Shown here: positions 1 through 13,450 of the stretch, one piece after another
Position numbering within the stretch: the stretch's first letter is position 1
Layout: every line of letters starts with the position of its first letter
Assembly (NCBI RefSeq): GCF_031143425.1
Contig: NC_090438.1
Coordinates: 755,559,823-755,623,822, forward strand
Direction: 5' to 3'
From: Pleurodeles waltl
Lineage: Eukaryota > Chordata > Amphibia > Caudata > Salamandridae
DNA: 64,000 nt
Translations under genes and position numbers: made by a program
Notes under the pieces: generated by a model
What the model saw: only the letters and a program-made list of their open reading frames with translations
Database searches by the model: none
What the model was told of the DNA's origin: nothing

Positions 1-460
1 CGTCGAAAGACCGCTCCGCGGTCAAAAGACCGCGGGCGTCATTTCGACTTTCCCGCTGGGCCAGCGGGCGACCGCCAAAAGGGCACCTGCCGGCCCAGCG
101 GGAAAGACCCTGCAACAAGGAAGCCGGCGGAGTTGCAGGGGTGCGACGGGTGCAGTGGCAAAGCAGACAGTGAAAATCTTTATGGGCCCCCAGGGGCCCC
201 ACGACACCCGTTCCCGCCATCCTGTTTCTGGTGGTGGAAACCGCCAGAAACAGGCTGGCGGGAAGGGGGTCGGAATCCCCATGGCGGCGCTGATTCCCTG
301 GGCCAGGGGAAAACCGGCGGGAAACCGCTGGTTCCCCTTTTCTGACCGCGGCTTTACCGCCGCAGTCAGAATGGCCCTGGAAGCACCGCCAGCCTGTTGG
401 CGGTGCTTCCGTGGTCCCCGGCCCTGGCGGTCATGGACCGCCTGGGTCGGAATGACCCCC
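1..460. mobile_element. GC-rich multi-hairpin MITE, 5' end cut by window edge
   Basis: This is a nonautonomous element related to the copy at 20024-20552. Both share blocks such as GACGGGTGCAGT, AGCAGACAGTGAAAA and CTGTTGGCGGTGCTTCC, and both end in AATGACCCCC (here at 451-460). The interior is a chain of adjacent inverted repeats. Examples are TTTCCCGCTGGGCC (about 49) with GGCCCAGCGGGAAA (about 92), CCTGTTTCTGG (222) with CCAGAAACAGG (243), and AGCACCGCCA (381) with TGGCGGTGCT (399). It has no coding capacity. The GC content and hairpins stand out sharply from the AT-rich flank. The left terminus is missing, so TIR pairing and target duplication cannot be checked in this copy. Confidence 0.7.
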
Positions 461-716
461 TTAGTCTGTTGCTTGTATTAATTGGAAATACCCAATGTCA
501 CACCAACACAATGGACTCCTAATTGTTAGGCATCCCACCGCTGCCACCAATTGTCAGAATGCCTTTTACTCTTGTTGTCCCAGGACCCGACCTACTATGG
601 GTTCTGAGCAACAGGCGCCAAGTACTCCTTCGGCTCTTCACTCTCAGTGGTAGCACAGGATGAGCAGTCCAAGGCTTCTTGAAGAGGAGGTAGGTGTAAG
701 TTGAGCACACACTTAC

Positions 717-2748
717 TGTAAGAAATCGGGTCCCCAGTTGGCAGAAGTAAACACCCTTGTCCAAGTAGGGACCGCAGTCCTGGTCAGGGTAAGTCACTAC
801 ACAACCTAAATTATCCTGTGTGCCCCCTCTGGTAGCTTTGGACAGAGCTTGCAGGCTTAACTTAGAAGGAAATGTGTAAAGTATTTGTGCAATAATTCAT
901 ACTTTAACAAAGTGAAAACACCACAAAAAGTACACCACATCAGTTTAGGAAAACAGATATTTATCTGACTAAAATAAGACCAAAACAACAAAAATCCAAT
1001 ATGCAGAAGTCAAGATATTACTTTCTAAAGGTTTGAAGGAGTTCTTAATCCTTAAGAATCAGTGATTGTATCCTTGTAACACACAGTATCTGAGATGAAT
1101 CAGAAATAACGACGCATGGGGGCTGCAGAGGAGATGTGTTGAAAAATAAGGAGCTTAGTCTGATTTTGCTCGACACAGACGTTTCTTTCCCCACTGCACA
1201 GTGATGTGTCCATTTCCAGGAGTGCAGCCTTAGTTTTTCACTGAGATGCTAAGATATTTTGAAGCTCAGGGAAGATGAGTTAAAAATCCTTGATGCACTG
1301 GTAAGAAGGAGCAGGGGCTGCGTTGATCTGATAGGAGATGCACGATTATTCAGCCGCAATGCAGGTGCTGCAGCAATTTCTGCAGGTGTTGTCTATTTTC
1401 CAATGCACAGGGATTTTCGTCTCTTTGGTGAAGTCCTTGCTTTGTGGCTGTGAGACTTCAAAACAGGAGGTAAACTCAATCCAAGCCCTTGGAGCACACT
1501 TATGGGGAAGGCAGAGTCCTTTCAGCAGAGGCAGTGGCCAGCATGTAACAGGGCAACAAGCAGGGTAGCAGTCCTTCCAGCAAAGCAGTCCAGATGAGTG
1601 CTTTGGACAGCCAGGCAATCCCTCTAACAGAGTCCTGTTGTAGATCCAGAAGTGTCTGATTTGTTGTGGTCAGAGACCCAGTAGATATACCAAAAAACGC
1701 CTTTGAAGTGGAACACTTCAAAGAGTGATTTTGAAGTGCACAAGGTCCCCTTTTCAACCCAGCCCTGTCTGTCTGAATCTCTGTGGGGGGTTAGCAGTCA
1801 TTTGTGTGGGGTCAGGCCACTGGCCTTTGAAGCGTAAGTGAGTGCCCCTGCACCCTTCCTGCCCAGGGAGACCCATTCAGTATGCAGATGAATGTAGATG
1901 TGACTGACTGTCCTGTGTTTATGGCTGGCTGGGTGGAATGCACAAGGCGAGCTGTCAATCAGCACAGCCCAGATGTGGATTGGAGACAGGCTGTAAGGCA
2001 CAGAAAGCAGTCAGTGCAGAGAAATTTCCACGTTCTAAAAGTGGCATTTCTAAAATTGTAATGTTAAATCCAACTTCACCACTAAGTAGGGTTTTTCATT
2101 ACCATTCTGGCTATACTAAACATGACAGAGCTACTTATTTCAGATGAGATCTGCCACTTAAAAGTGTATAAGGGCAGTTCTAATGCTGGTCTATGAGAAG
2201 AGCAGGCCTCACAGTAGTGAAAAACATTTTTTGTGAGTTTTTCACTACCAGGACACATAAAATACATAAGTACATTTACTGCCTTTTACTTACATAGCAC
2301 ACTGCCCTATGGGTTACCTAGGGCCTACCTTAGGGGTGGCTTATATGTAGAAAAAGGGGAGTTTAAGGCTTGGTAATAGTTTTAAATGCCAAGTCAAAGT
2401 GGCAGTGAATCTACACACATACGTCTTGCAATGGGAGGCCTGAGACATGGTTAAGGGGCTACGTATGTGGGTGGCACAATCAATGCTCCAGGCCCACTAG
2501 TAGCACTTAATTTATAGGCCCTGGGCACCTCTAATGCACTTTACAATCGACCTGCAGATAAATTAAATATGCCATTTGGGTAGGAGCCAATGTTACCATG
2601 TTTAGGGGAGGGAGCACATGCACTTTAGCACTGCCCAGCAATGGTATAGTGTGCAGAATCCTAGAACCAGCAAAAACAGGATCAGAAGAATGGTGGGAAG
2701 CAGGCAAAAGGTTTGGAGAAGACCACCCTAACGCTGTCAGGTCTGACA
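717..2748. mobile_element. Solo LTR, family LTR-A, copy 1 (2.03 kb)
   Basis: The element begins TGTAAGAAATCGGG and ends GGTCTGACA, giving TG...CA termini. It is flanked by CTTAC (712-716) and CGTAC (2749-2753), a 5 bp target duplication with one mismatch. It aligns along its length with the copies at 5266 and 16906. The shared blocks near the left end are AGTTGGCAG, AGTCAGGGTAAG-like, GTGAAAACACCAC and AAGACCAAAACAACAAAAATCC. Near the right end they are ACCTTAGGGGTG, CTGAGACATG and GTCAGGTCT. No gag or pol reading frame lies inside, so this looks like an LTR left by recombination between two LTRs. Transcriptional direction was not established. Confidence 0.75.
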
Positions 2749-5265
2749 CGTACAACTCAAAATAATCCAGCAACCCCAATCCTGCAACCTCAATAAATGA
2801 CTGTCCAGTCTAATACCAACACAAACTATGATACAGCACATTGCAAAAAATATACACAGCCTTCTTGATGCAAGCCCACTAGCATTACCTGGGTTAGCAT
2901 TCCAGTTCTACTTGCCCATTTCTGGCTGATCATGTCTGATTGTTATTTCCAATTCATTAGTGTTAACATCCAAGTTAGGCCCTGCTAATGCATTTGAGTC
3001 TCAAGTTCTATGGGGCTCTTTGGCAAGATCCCACAGTCCCCCAAAGCCCCGCGCTGAAGAGTGTTAATTCAGATCAAGTTCCCACAGGACTGAGTAGTTC
3101 ATTCTACATTCTTACCGGCTCTCACGGAATGGCAGTTCATAGTCCCCTTGCAGCCCTCAGCCACCCAATGGTGTTCATACATCAGGAAGCTGATGTCATG
3201 ACGACTGCTGTCCATGGAACTCTTCCAGTGCTGCCAATGAGATCTCCAATGCTCCTGGACAGGGGAGTTGAAGTTTTTGCTCTGACTCTTGATGGGTCAT
3301 GGCCCATGATGGTATCACCACTTCACATTGGGGCAGGGTGATGGCTCTTATTCTTTTTCATTGCACCTTCCTCCTGACATGCAGGTAGGGTCACTGTAGC
3401 ACATACAGGGTGATGGCCTTCTCTCTTCCTTGTTTCCCTCCACTTGGCATACGAGGATTGCAGACGTCGCAAACAAGGTGAAGGGCCTGCAGTTCATGGC
3501 TCCGTATTGGGTAGTGACCCTTTGTCTCTCACTGTGCAGCACCAAGGGCAGTAATCCTTATTCTTCACCATGGCACCCACTTAGCAAGAGGCTCACTGAT
3601 CGGTGCGGTGATCCTGATGGACCGGAATCGCACCCTGTCATTCTAACAGGATCCATACTAGACCTAGCTCCCTCCAAGTGATCTCCTTCAACTTACAGGG
3701 ACCACTGGTCTTGGGTAGGACAGAAGCTGGTGCTGCAGGTTGCAGGAAAGTGTTCTTGAACATCCTGGGTGATGTACTTTCACCCAGCATTGGAGACTGG
3801 CAGCCCTGTAATCCCCAGTTCTGGTTACAACAGGCAAAGCTCATGCTAAGCTTCTCCATGCTGATGCACAGCTTTAGTTTGATGACTTGAAGTCTCAAAC
3901 TCCCTTTGTTATAATCCATTTCCAGACACACTTGTGATTTAGTGTCTCTGAATTTGAAATTTGTGATCTGGGAGTAGCTCACTTTGAAGTGCCCACTGCT
4001 CTGTTGTGCTCTTCCTCCAGAGGGTAGTCTATCAGAGCAGGATAGTCTTCATTCTTAATGGCCTCAAACACAAGCGCAGGAGTGATTAGAGGTTCGCACT
4101 TGAACGTCAGCCTCAGTAATATGTGCTTCAAAAGGTTACTAAAGAGCCCCGGCCCTACTCTTTAAGATTCTCTTATCAACCCTATTTCCTGCCTCCGATT
4201 TGCGCAGGCCCCTTTGGCCAGTGGCCTCTTTTCAGAATGAAAGCGTTACCATTGAAGTGCACTGAAGAGACAACTACTTCCTTCCTTCTAAGTGTGCCCC
4301 AAACAGCTCTCAGAAAAGCAGCAACCCACCAATCAGCCTGGGGAAAAATTCCACCTCTCTCTGCTCCTCCAGCAAGGCCTAGGTCTCCCAGAATGAACCC
4401 CAGTGACTTCCGTGGATTGTGTATTTCACAAGCACACACATACTCCTGCACCCACATGCATTCAAACATATGCAGTCTCCAATCTCCTGTACTGTACCAC
4501 TTCCCAGTGTGCTCTTGCGACATCAAGTGCTATTTCCTTGGAGATCTACTTTCCTGCAGGCACATGCATATCCTAAGCATTTAAATATGCAATCGCTCGC
4601 GCTATTTCTCCTGCACTATACCATCTCTTGGGCACACTTGTTTCTTTGCGATGCACACAATCCAGTGATATCTTCTAGCACTGGTTTACGTGGCTGGGAG
4701 AGGGCATAAATGCACCATATTTAACATTTTATGGCACATTCCTGTCTGCTCCTTGTGCTAGCGCACTGTGTGTTGCCGAGGGCTAACACAGACAGTCTTG
4801 CACCATTGTGTAAGGGTGCCTGCATTGCAGACAGGATTGTTTTTGTGCAGAAAGGGGCACCTTCCTCCACAAAAGCAATCCTTTGAGTCGTTTTCCTCAT
4901 GTAGTACGCAGCACACACAGAAAGAGGAAAATGAGGCGAAATAAAGATATTTCTCATTGTTACATCTCCCCTGGGAAGGTGAAGCATTTTGATACACCCC
5001 CCAGGTTTACCACTGATGGTAAATCTGGGAATGTGCCAAAATCCATGGGTGGATGCATGGCAACCATGACGCTCCACCCATGAAATGCCTCCCAGGGGCA
5101 GAGTAACGCAACACAGCTACTTGCACTGATTTACAAAGCCACACAGGGCCAAGCAAGGTGGTAAATCTCATTCTACGTTTTGCATCTCCCTGCGTCCCCA
5201 TTTGTTTTGCATGGTTAGTAGAGTGTGTTTTTTTATGTTATCTGTATGGGAAGAATCTTGGTGCT
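2749..5265. other. No recognisable gene or repeat family
   Basis: This 2.5 kb stretch lies between two LTR-A copies. Open frames on both strands are under 160 codons, do not resemble any family I know and show no splice-site pattern. The part around 4700-5220 has the look of amphibian interspersed repeat (short CA-rich runs, AGGCGAAATAAAG). I could not pair its ends or name a family. Confidence 0.4.
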
Positions 5266-7364
5266 TGTTAGAAATTGGGTCTCTAGTTGGCAGTCAGTTA
5301 ACACCCTGTCCAAGTAGGGACCCTCACTCTAGTCAGGGTAAGGGAGATGCACAGCTTAGATAACCCCTGCTCACCCTCTCGGTAGCTTGACAAGCAGTCA
5401 GGCTTACCTCAGAGGCAATGTGTAAAGTAGTTGCACAAACACATACAGGAACACAGTGAAAACACCACTAAAAGGACTACACACCAGTTTAGTGTATAGA
5501 AAAATACCCAAATTTATCTAAATCAAACAAGACCAAAACAACAAAAATCCAACATAAACAAGAAAAGATACACATTTTTAAAGTAAAAAGAGTTTTAATC
5601 TATAACAATCAATGGATGCTTTGTTTTAGCCCATAGTAACTGCCAGAGGGGCAAGTGCGCATCGGAAAAGCAAGCAATGTATCGATTCCTTACTCGCAAG
5701 TGAGGCTGTGCATTGATTCTTTCTCCACCGGGTAAGCAATGCGTTTATTTTTTTGTCGCAAGGAAGGGATGCGTCGATTTCTGGACAGGCAGCCTCGGGT
5801 CTGTGTGGTGATGTTGAAGATTTTGACCTCCAGGGGCGACGCTCAGAAAATCAGGACACACAGCAACAATGAACCTTCGCTAAGCTGGCGATGCGTCAAT
5901 TTCACCGACGCTGCATTGATTTTTCAGCCACGGTGTTTTCTCCCACTCAGCTCCGGTGGGTGGATTTTCACTCAGGTTCTGCCAGCTTCTCCTTCCAGGG
6001 GCCCAGGAACTGGATGTGGCACCACTTGGCAAGTCAGGGCGTCTTAACAAGAGAGTCCAGGTGCTGGCAGATGAAGTCTTTGATGTCCCTGATACTTCTT
6101 AACAGGAAGCAACCTCATTCTAAGGCCTTGGAGAATCTTCACAAGCAGAATACACAACAAAGTCCAGTCTTTGTCCTTTCTAAGGCAGAAACAGCAACTG
6201 CAGGCCAACCCAGCAAAGCACACACGGCAAAGGGGTAGTACTCCTCATCACAGCTCTTCTCCTTGGCAGAGGTTCCGATTGATCCAGAAGTGTTCTAAAA
6301 GTCTGGGGTTTTAGGTGCACTAGTTACATTCATTTCTGCCTTTGAAGAAGGCAAACTTCAAAGGAAAGTCTTTGTAGTGCACAAGACCCTGCCTCTTCCT
6401 TGCCCTGCCCGAGCCACACTCTAGTCTAAAGACTGTATTGTGAGGGAACAGACACAGCCACTTCAGGTGCAGGTGACAGCTTCTACCTCCCACTCTAGCC
6501 CAGGAAGACTAATCAGGATATGCAGGGCACACCTCATCTTCCTTTGTGTTACTGTCTAGAGTGAATTCACAAACAGCTCAGTTGTCAATCTGACCCAGAC
6601 GTGAATTTAGCAGCCAAGTAGAGGCACAGAATGGTTCAGCTAGAAAATGCCCACTTTCCTAAAGTGGCATTGTCAAACTCACAGTCTAAAAAACAACTTT
6701 ACCAAAAGATGTATTTTTCAATTGTGAGTTCAGAGACCCCAGACTCCATTTCTCAATCTGCTCCCAATGAGAAACTGCACTTAAAAGGTTAAAGGCAATC
6801 CCCATGTGAACCTATGGGAGAGCTAGGTCGTGCAATAGTGAAACACAAACATGGCAGTATTTCACTATCCAAGCATGTAAAACACACCAGCACATGTCCT
6901 ACCTTTTAAAGTCACTGCACCCTGCCCATGGGCCCACCTTAGGGGTGACTTACATGTAGTAAAAGGGAAGGTTTGGGCCTGTCAAGTGGGTACACTTGCC
7001 AGGTCGAACTGGTGGAAAACTGCACACACAGACACTGCAGTGGCTGGTCTGAGACATGTTTACAGGGCTACTTATGTGGGTATCAGTGCTGTAGGCCCAC
7101 TAGAAGCTTTTGATTTACAGACCCTGGGCACCTCTAGTGCACTTCAGTAGGACTTACTAGTAAATCAAATATGCCAATCAGGGATAACAAATCATAATCA
7201 CAATTTACACAGGAAGCACTAGCTCTTTAGCACTAGTCAGCAGTGGTAAAGTGCCCAGAGTAACAAAAACCAGCAAAAATGAAATCCAGCACACAGTCAA
7301 AAATATAAGAAGCAGAGGCAAAAAAAGGATAGGGGGACCCACGTCAAGGATGCCAGGTCTAACA
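5266..7364. mobile_element. Solo LTR, family LTR-A, copy 2 (2.10 kb), perfect TSD
   Basis: The termini are TGTTAGAAATTGGG and GGTCTAACA. They are flanked by a perfect 5 bp target duplication, GTGCT (5261-5265 and 7365-7369). This is the best-preserved LTR-A copy and defines the ends of the family. The first six bases TGTTAG and last bases CTAACA form a short inverted repeat typical of LTRs. No internal retroelement genes are present. The 102-codon and 115-codon plus-strand frames at 5739-6238 are not conserved in the other LTR-A copies, so I treat them as noise. Confidence 0.85.
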
Positions 7365-7639
7365 GTGCTCTACTTTATGTATGGAGATTATTTTACAATC
7401 ATGTCATGGTGAACTTTTAGCAGTGCAAATGATAGACTTGTAAGCGGAGAAATGTGTGAAAGATAGGGGTTGTTGCTCATATTCATGGTAGATACTTTAA
7501 ATAAGTTTACCCTCACTGGGAACTGTGCAATGTTACATGAAGATGAGACTAATGTCCCTCTGGAGTCAGTAGTGGTGAGTCGCAGAAGATCAAACCATTC
7601 AAATAGGTGAGACTATTGGACTAAGTGACACAGTGGAGC

Positions 7640-8060
7640 AGCAGTGGAGAATGTTCTATCCCTGTATCTGATGGTGCGTGATTCGGGGATAAGTAAAAAA
7701 AAAATTGTGGTGACAATCTTAGTGCTTTCTGGGGTCTATGTCAGGAGAATCTGTTGGTCCAAAGAGCAGGGAAATTCCCAAATATGGCATCATATACTTT
7801 AGTTAATTGTACGACAAGTATTATGGAATGGATAGGCAGCCAATAAAGGAATTTAATTGCATTGGAGACAGGTTCAAACCTCGTGAATCTGCAAATGAGG
7901 CGACCCTCTGAGCTGTGTATCATTTGTAAAATATACTTTTTTAGGAGCAGCCAGAAGAGCTGCATTGCCATAATCCAACTAAGATCGAATAGTGGCATTG
8001 ACCGCTTTGGTTTCATGTTTTGAGTTAAGAAAGATAGTAATCTGACAACGCATTTTCAAA
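7640..8060 (-). pseudogene. LINE reverse-transcriptase fragment (CR1/L2-like), decayed
   Basis: Minus-strand translation gives the C-terminal part of a CR1/L2-type reverse transcriptase in several frames. An LDYGNA motif lies near 7970, and further on come NAIKFLYWLPI and a P-rich tail near 7850-7750. These are the family hallmarks 'SxLDYxNAL' and 'LxWLPI'. Stops and frame changes interrupt it throughout. The 5' part may continue at 9480-9910, separated by about 1.4 kb of unrelated sequence. The clade assignment is tentative because only the C-terminal segment is readable. Confidence 0.55.
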
Positions 8061-9479
8061 TGATAAAAACGGACTTTTGATTGTCATAGTCTTGATGACT
8101 AGTTTGGTTTCTTAAGCTATTTCTTGGCCTCAACAGCCCATTCTTCACTGACTTAGCATGCAAGAAATAAGGCACCACTGACCAGGAAAGCACCTAGCCT
8201 TCTAGAAATATCCTCAAGAAGAAAAAAAGCTCAATGGGCAAAAACCTAAAAAAAACAGGTCCACAAAGGCTTCAGAAAGCTGAAATGACTTCACCCGAGA
8301 AAATGCCAAGCAGTGACCTGGAGATAAGCAAGACGGATTGAAGCTGGAGACGCCATCTTGAACAATGAAACAGAAAAAGCAAGGCAGAAAGTAGAGGACT
8401 ACTGAAATGCAGAGAAATAAGAAAAAGGGAAACAGACAAAGGTTCAGAAAGTATTCCAGGAGCAAGGAATCCTCGGACAGCTACTTGAAGCACTGTGACG
8501 CATTGTGAAGCAAAGGGTAAAAGTAGTCATTCCTTTTTATAAGCCAGAAAACAGGAAGTTGTGCTGTCTCTTTATTGGTTTGGGGACAACTTTCAGTAAC
8601 TTACAGGGCTATGGCCATCTTAGCTTGTGGCAGATATTAGCTTCTCCAATGACCTCAGCAGTGAACCATGGGAGGGAGAATACCAAGCAGGCCCATGACC
8701 TAATGCACTTTGTCTGCTAGAAAGCCTTTGCCTGTTCCACATTGCAGGATGGCAGTCTTTCTTTCAGGCGTTCTTCCTGTCCAGTCAAGATCTGAGTTTG
8801 TGTTGCCTGGAATGCCATAATTAAGCTTCAGAAAATGCCCTCAGGGTTGCATGTGATTGGTAGCCAGTGGGCTGCGAGTTTCCCTCCGACCTGATGACCA
8901 CTTCGTGTGAAGTGTGGAATCTGTTCATCCCATGATGCACCATTCTGCCCACTTCCAACATGACAGGACCCCTCTCCAGGCATGTGGAGCTCCCTACCCT
9001 GGACCAAATGTGTGGCCACTAATGGGGCTACATGCCCCTGACAAAACAGTGGGGCTACTGGTTTTCCCTCTACTTTCTCAAGTATGAGCCTGTCTGCCTG
9101 AACAAAGGAGCAGTCCTCCTCCCAAGTGTTACCCATTTGCCCTTAAGGGCAGGTTCTCCTTTGGAGCTCGCCTTTTGGGCCAACACCTGTGTGGCTTCCT
9201 GCAGAGGGGGCGACACCGCCTTCCAAAGCAGGCCTCTTTTGCATCTTTTCTTGGGAGTCATGAGGACAGAAAGCTGTCTCAGCGACAGGACCCCTTATGC
9301 AAACAGGAGACTAAACGCAACAAAGTGGAAACTTTGCTAAAATTGCACACTGCAACTTATCACATTAATTTAGAACTTGAATAGAAATTGTAGAGTACCA
9401 ATTGGCCTAAAATTGGAGGGAATCGTTGAGTCAAGGTGCCATGGCCTCTTTCCAGCATTGAGGGAGACCTTGAAGAATA
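8061..9479. other. Unassigned sequence between two LINE pieces, LTR-like in composition
   Basis: No protein-coding homology is visible. The block contains a TATA-like CCTTTTTATAAGCC (8529-8542) followed by a GC-richer stretch, which is the arrangement of an LTR promoter. The flanking minus-strand LINE pieces suggest that it was inserted. I could not find a matching pair of termini or a target duplication, so it is left unclassified. Confidence 0.3.
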
Positions 9480-9910
9480 GGATAACATTTGTCTGATCTC
9501 AGAGATTATAAAAAGGGCCAGTTGAGGAAAATATTTGGATGGACACACATCTGAGGAGAAACCTGTGGGTGGAACTTTTGAATGAAAACCAACAAGTCAT
9601 TTTCAGGTGGGAGGGAGAAATGGTCATAAGTCATGGTTGTATCATTTTGTATGAATGGTAGTAGCTAGATAAAATTATGAGTGATTCTATTGAGACAAGA
9701 TTGGCAGTCAACAGGAGTATTATGAGCGTCAACTGTCAATTTATTTAGTTTGTCAGAAAAACACACAAGTTGTTCATATAAAGAAAGAGATGGAAAGAGT
9801 ACTGGTATGCTAGCAGCAGGTTCTGCATGATCGTTGATAAGATGAGGATGTGAACAGAGGTATACTAAAATATTCATATTGCAAAGAATAATGGACACAC
9901 AACTCAAGGA
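9480..9910 (-). pseudogene. Possible upstream part of the same LINE
   Basis: Minus-strand frames read LYEQLVCFSDKLNKL followed by DCQSCLNRI and a segment resembling the region just before the reverse-transcriptase fingers of CR1-like LINEs. The match is weak and interrupted. The main reason for listing it is its orientation and position relative to 7640-8060. It could equally be unrelated sequence. Confidence 0.25.
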
Positions 9911-11939
9911 ATGCCTTAAACACTGCTGTAGTGGAGATATGGGGTTCTACCAGGAGTGGTGGAGGGCAACGGGGCAAGCTGGGCTGCATAACTTTAACTG
10001 TGTTTAACTGGGTGGGCTGAGATTATTTGTCTCTGGTGTCCTGAGTTCATCCTACTGCGACTCAGCAGAGAGGCCCAAAACACCCTGTTCTGCGCTTGAG
10101 TCTCTGCTGTAGTGATGGCAGGCTCCTCAGGATGGTAATGTGCAGGGGGGAAGGCTCATGCTCAAAGCTCAATAATCACTCAACAATACAATTATTCAAT
10201 GCCCAGCCCAGTGCCTATCTTTAGCAGTACTTCCCCTCCTGCCTAGTACTGGAAATTAGAAAAAGGTAGAGTGATGTAATACTCATATATAATCACACAT
10301 AATACGTCAGCGATTGCATCTAGTATATGTTCACTGAGCTCCACATCACGATTGGTGCACTAATTGCTGTATTACCAATATTTAGAAATAATCCAACATA
10401 TTCCCTCTAAGAAATGTGCTATTCCATACAGAAATGCGTGTTACAGCAGCTGTCTCCTAGTGGTATTCCGAAATTCTGGGCCTTCTGATGGAACATATTG
10501 CATTACGTTTGACCTAGTGTAGTAGTCCCTGGAGGCACCAGCGGTAATTTCGCCTACAGTAATACTGCATGTAGAGTCACAGCGATTTGAGCAGAAGCTC
10601 CAGCTGTTGCCCAAATCAATATTAAGAACCTACTTGCAATGATGAGCCTAAGCACTAAATTGTTAAAAATGTGTGTTTGGGTGAACAAAGTTTGACAAGA
10701 CGTTCTTTAAAAAGCATATACACTTCCTCTAACTTGAACCTGTATTTTTTTTCTAAACAAATCAATGAAACAGTGGACTTCCTAGCAGTAAAAATTGTAA
10801 ATTGTTTTTGGAGCATATTCACAAAGTTGCTAAATTGGGATTTTGTTGGTCTGAATCAAAATCTCACAAAAAGTTTCTAGAATTGGAGCAACGGATCATT
10901 AGTACATAATCATAAAACATTAGCAACTTCAAACAGTGTACCCTCGCAGAAAAAGTTCAATTAATTAAATATTGTTGGTTTTCAACTAGCACTCTCACTT
11001 CTGTAGTGGAACATTTATTTCGTACGAGATTGTAAACTTCATTGCTTTGTACGTTTTTGCTCCACTGATGAGTGGTGGATAAAGGGAACCCTCTGTCAAG
11101 AACCTATTCTAAAAACCCGGATTGCCAAAAATCAGGGTAAAAAATGGTATACAACAGGAATCTTTTCTACCTATAATAGCAAATATGAAAGTAAATTGGT
11201 GACATAAATCAGTAGGTTATTGCACTTGATCTATGGCTGTCAGCACATTGTTATAATGAATACAACAAATCTTCGTGGTTTTACATAAAATTTACAAATC
11301 CTCAAAAAAGGATAATTATTCAGATGGATATTAACCAAGGCCACTGAAAGTACGTGGCAGTGTTGATTACATTTTGGAGAAAAGAAACACATTACGCAGC
11401 AGGTATGCTCACGTCTTTCCATTAACAGCAAGCATTAGCAAAGACAATCAGTCTAGTACTGTATGCCATTTTAAGGTGACAACTGTGTTTTAAAACATTT
11501 AAATTAATTTTATAGATGAATGCATCACAGTCACAATTCCAGGTCCATCAAGAAAAGCATCATGTTTCACCATTACATTGCATAGAAGGTGCAAATCGAT
11601 TATGAATGGGTTATGAATGAGCCTTCCAGTTTTTTGAGGTGGTCTTTCAAATATTAAGTGGCAGACTATCCCGTGCCTAATCACAAAACCATGGCTACAC
11701 TGCTCCCCCTATATAAACAGGATCACTGGTTCAGGGGAACATTCTAATGATTACCCATTAGTTAGTTCGATCCTTTGTTGCACACCCTCCCAGTATCTCT
11801 GAGCTCACTGGCACCCCCAAATGGTATGTATTAGCATCTCTTGCTGTTTACAGCTCCTCGGGTAGTAATTGTTTTCTATTCTCCCCATGTTATATAATCT
11901 AGTTCTTGTGTAAAATGCCATATGTATTATATTCAGTTG
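9911..11939. other. No recognisable gene or repeat family
   Basis: This is two kilobases of AT-rich sequence with only short random open frames. I see no terminal repeats, LINE motifs or simple-sequence tracts of note. Its far end probably grades into the 3' end of the L1-like relic that begins at about 11940. Confidence 0.4.
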
Positions 11940-13450
11940 GACCAAACAGGCACCTCCCATGAATATCTGCAAGCCTCACTCCACTCCTCGCCCTCCAGTG
12001 TTCCCAGGTCCTATTCCCTGTTTATTCCTCAGTCTTGCCAGTTGCACCTGACTATTATTAAGCAAGGTAGTATAGGTCTGGTAATTCAAGGGTGTTCCAA
12101 GCTGGTAGTATTCCAATGGGATTTCCTCTGCCAGCTCACACAGCTTCTCTTTATATTTAAGAAGAATACGTTTCATTTGCATATACCACAAATATTGAGG
12201 CTCCACAATTTCATATTGATCCCACAGTTCAGGGAATGGTGTCATCCCATGTGTGCCCCACTGAGCTTCCAACTTGGAAATACCCAGAAGATTATACTTC
12301 TGGTGTCCCTCAATGACCTGTAGATCTTTGACTAGAGCTGTCCGATAGAAGTGCTGTCAATGTAAATATATCCCTTCAACCCAGTCTGTACCGTGCTACT
12401 CCATATTTTCACAATGGATGTCAGGGTGAGGTAGGCAATCCTGCTGTAAGGCAGTTGCCCACTCATTGATCATCTGTAGCTGGGTTGCCCAGTAATACAA
12501 CTTTAAATTTGGGAGGATTCCTTGTCAGTGTGTTTAAGACTGTCGTAGAGGCCCCCCCATTCCTCACCAGTAATTGGGTCATCTTGTCAACCATGCAAAA
12601 TAACCATTTGGGATTTCAAATGGTCTCTTTTGTAATATATATAAAAACTTAGCTAGAGTCATCATATCGTATGGGACTGCTCTTCCCATTAATGACAAAG
12701 TTAGCTGTCGCCAGTGTCCGCAGCCGTTCTATATTCTTTTAGGATTCTGTCAAGGTACATCCAGAAAATGCTGATTATTCTGTAAGTGGGGATGCCACCG
12801 ACTTATACCAATTAAGGTGTCCCCAAGAGTAGGCACAAAAGATCTCCAGAATGTCTAAAATTCTAGGGACTGACCTATCTGGGTTTTCCAGATATAGCAA
12901 AATACTGTCTGCATAAATCGAGATCATCTCCTCTAAATCAGTGTCCCACTGAACACCTCGGATCAAAGCATCCTGCCATACCCAGTTCACCAATGGTTCT
13001 CCCCAACACATTTACAAATTTTGGTAGCAAGCCATTGGGTCCTGGGGTATTTCTCTGTAAGCACCCTCTCCCCTACGTCTCTTTCTAGGAGCAATTTGTC
13101 ATGCATTGTAAGGGCAGGGATTTTTCATTTACAAGGCTGATCAATTCCTCTAAAATTACACTGAATTGTGAAGTGTACAGTTTGCCCAAAATGGAAGCAG
13201 AACTCCAGGTAGTCTTCTTCGCAGTCTGCTCTTTTGCTTTCTTTGGTAAAAACGAAGTAGATGCACCATTTAACCTTCTTCTCTTCATGCCAGCCATGCC
13301 AATAACTTACCACCTTATGCTCCAACTCATATAGACTAAGCTGCTTTGCTTTATATTTGACCCATTCTTCCCCAACCATAAGCCTTCCATAATGTTCCTG
13401 GGCTAATCCTATATCATGCCTAGAACAATCATACAAATTGTACTAGACCT
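11940..13450 (-). pseudogene. L1-like LINE ORF2 relic (reverse transcriptase and C-terminal region)
   Basis: Read on the minus strand, three segments in consistent order match L1/Tx1-type ORF2. At 13436-13125 there is a linker rich in K and E. At 13011-12775 lies the reverse-transcriptase core with ISIYADSILLYLENP, where L1 elements normally have YADD, followed by SWGHLNWYKSVASPL. At 12272-11976 is the post-RT region with WDQYEIVEPQYLWYMQMKR. The second catalytic aspartate is replaced by serine, and frameshifts separate the segments, so the copy is dead. ORF1 of an element in the same orientation lies upstream at 15290-16890, and I infer that both belong to one insertion. The endonuclease domain was not found. 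Confidence 0.7.
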
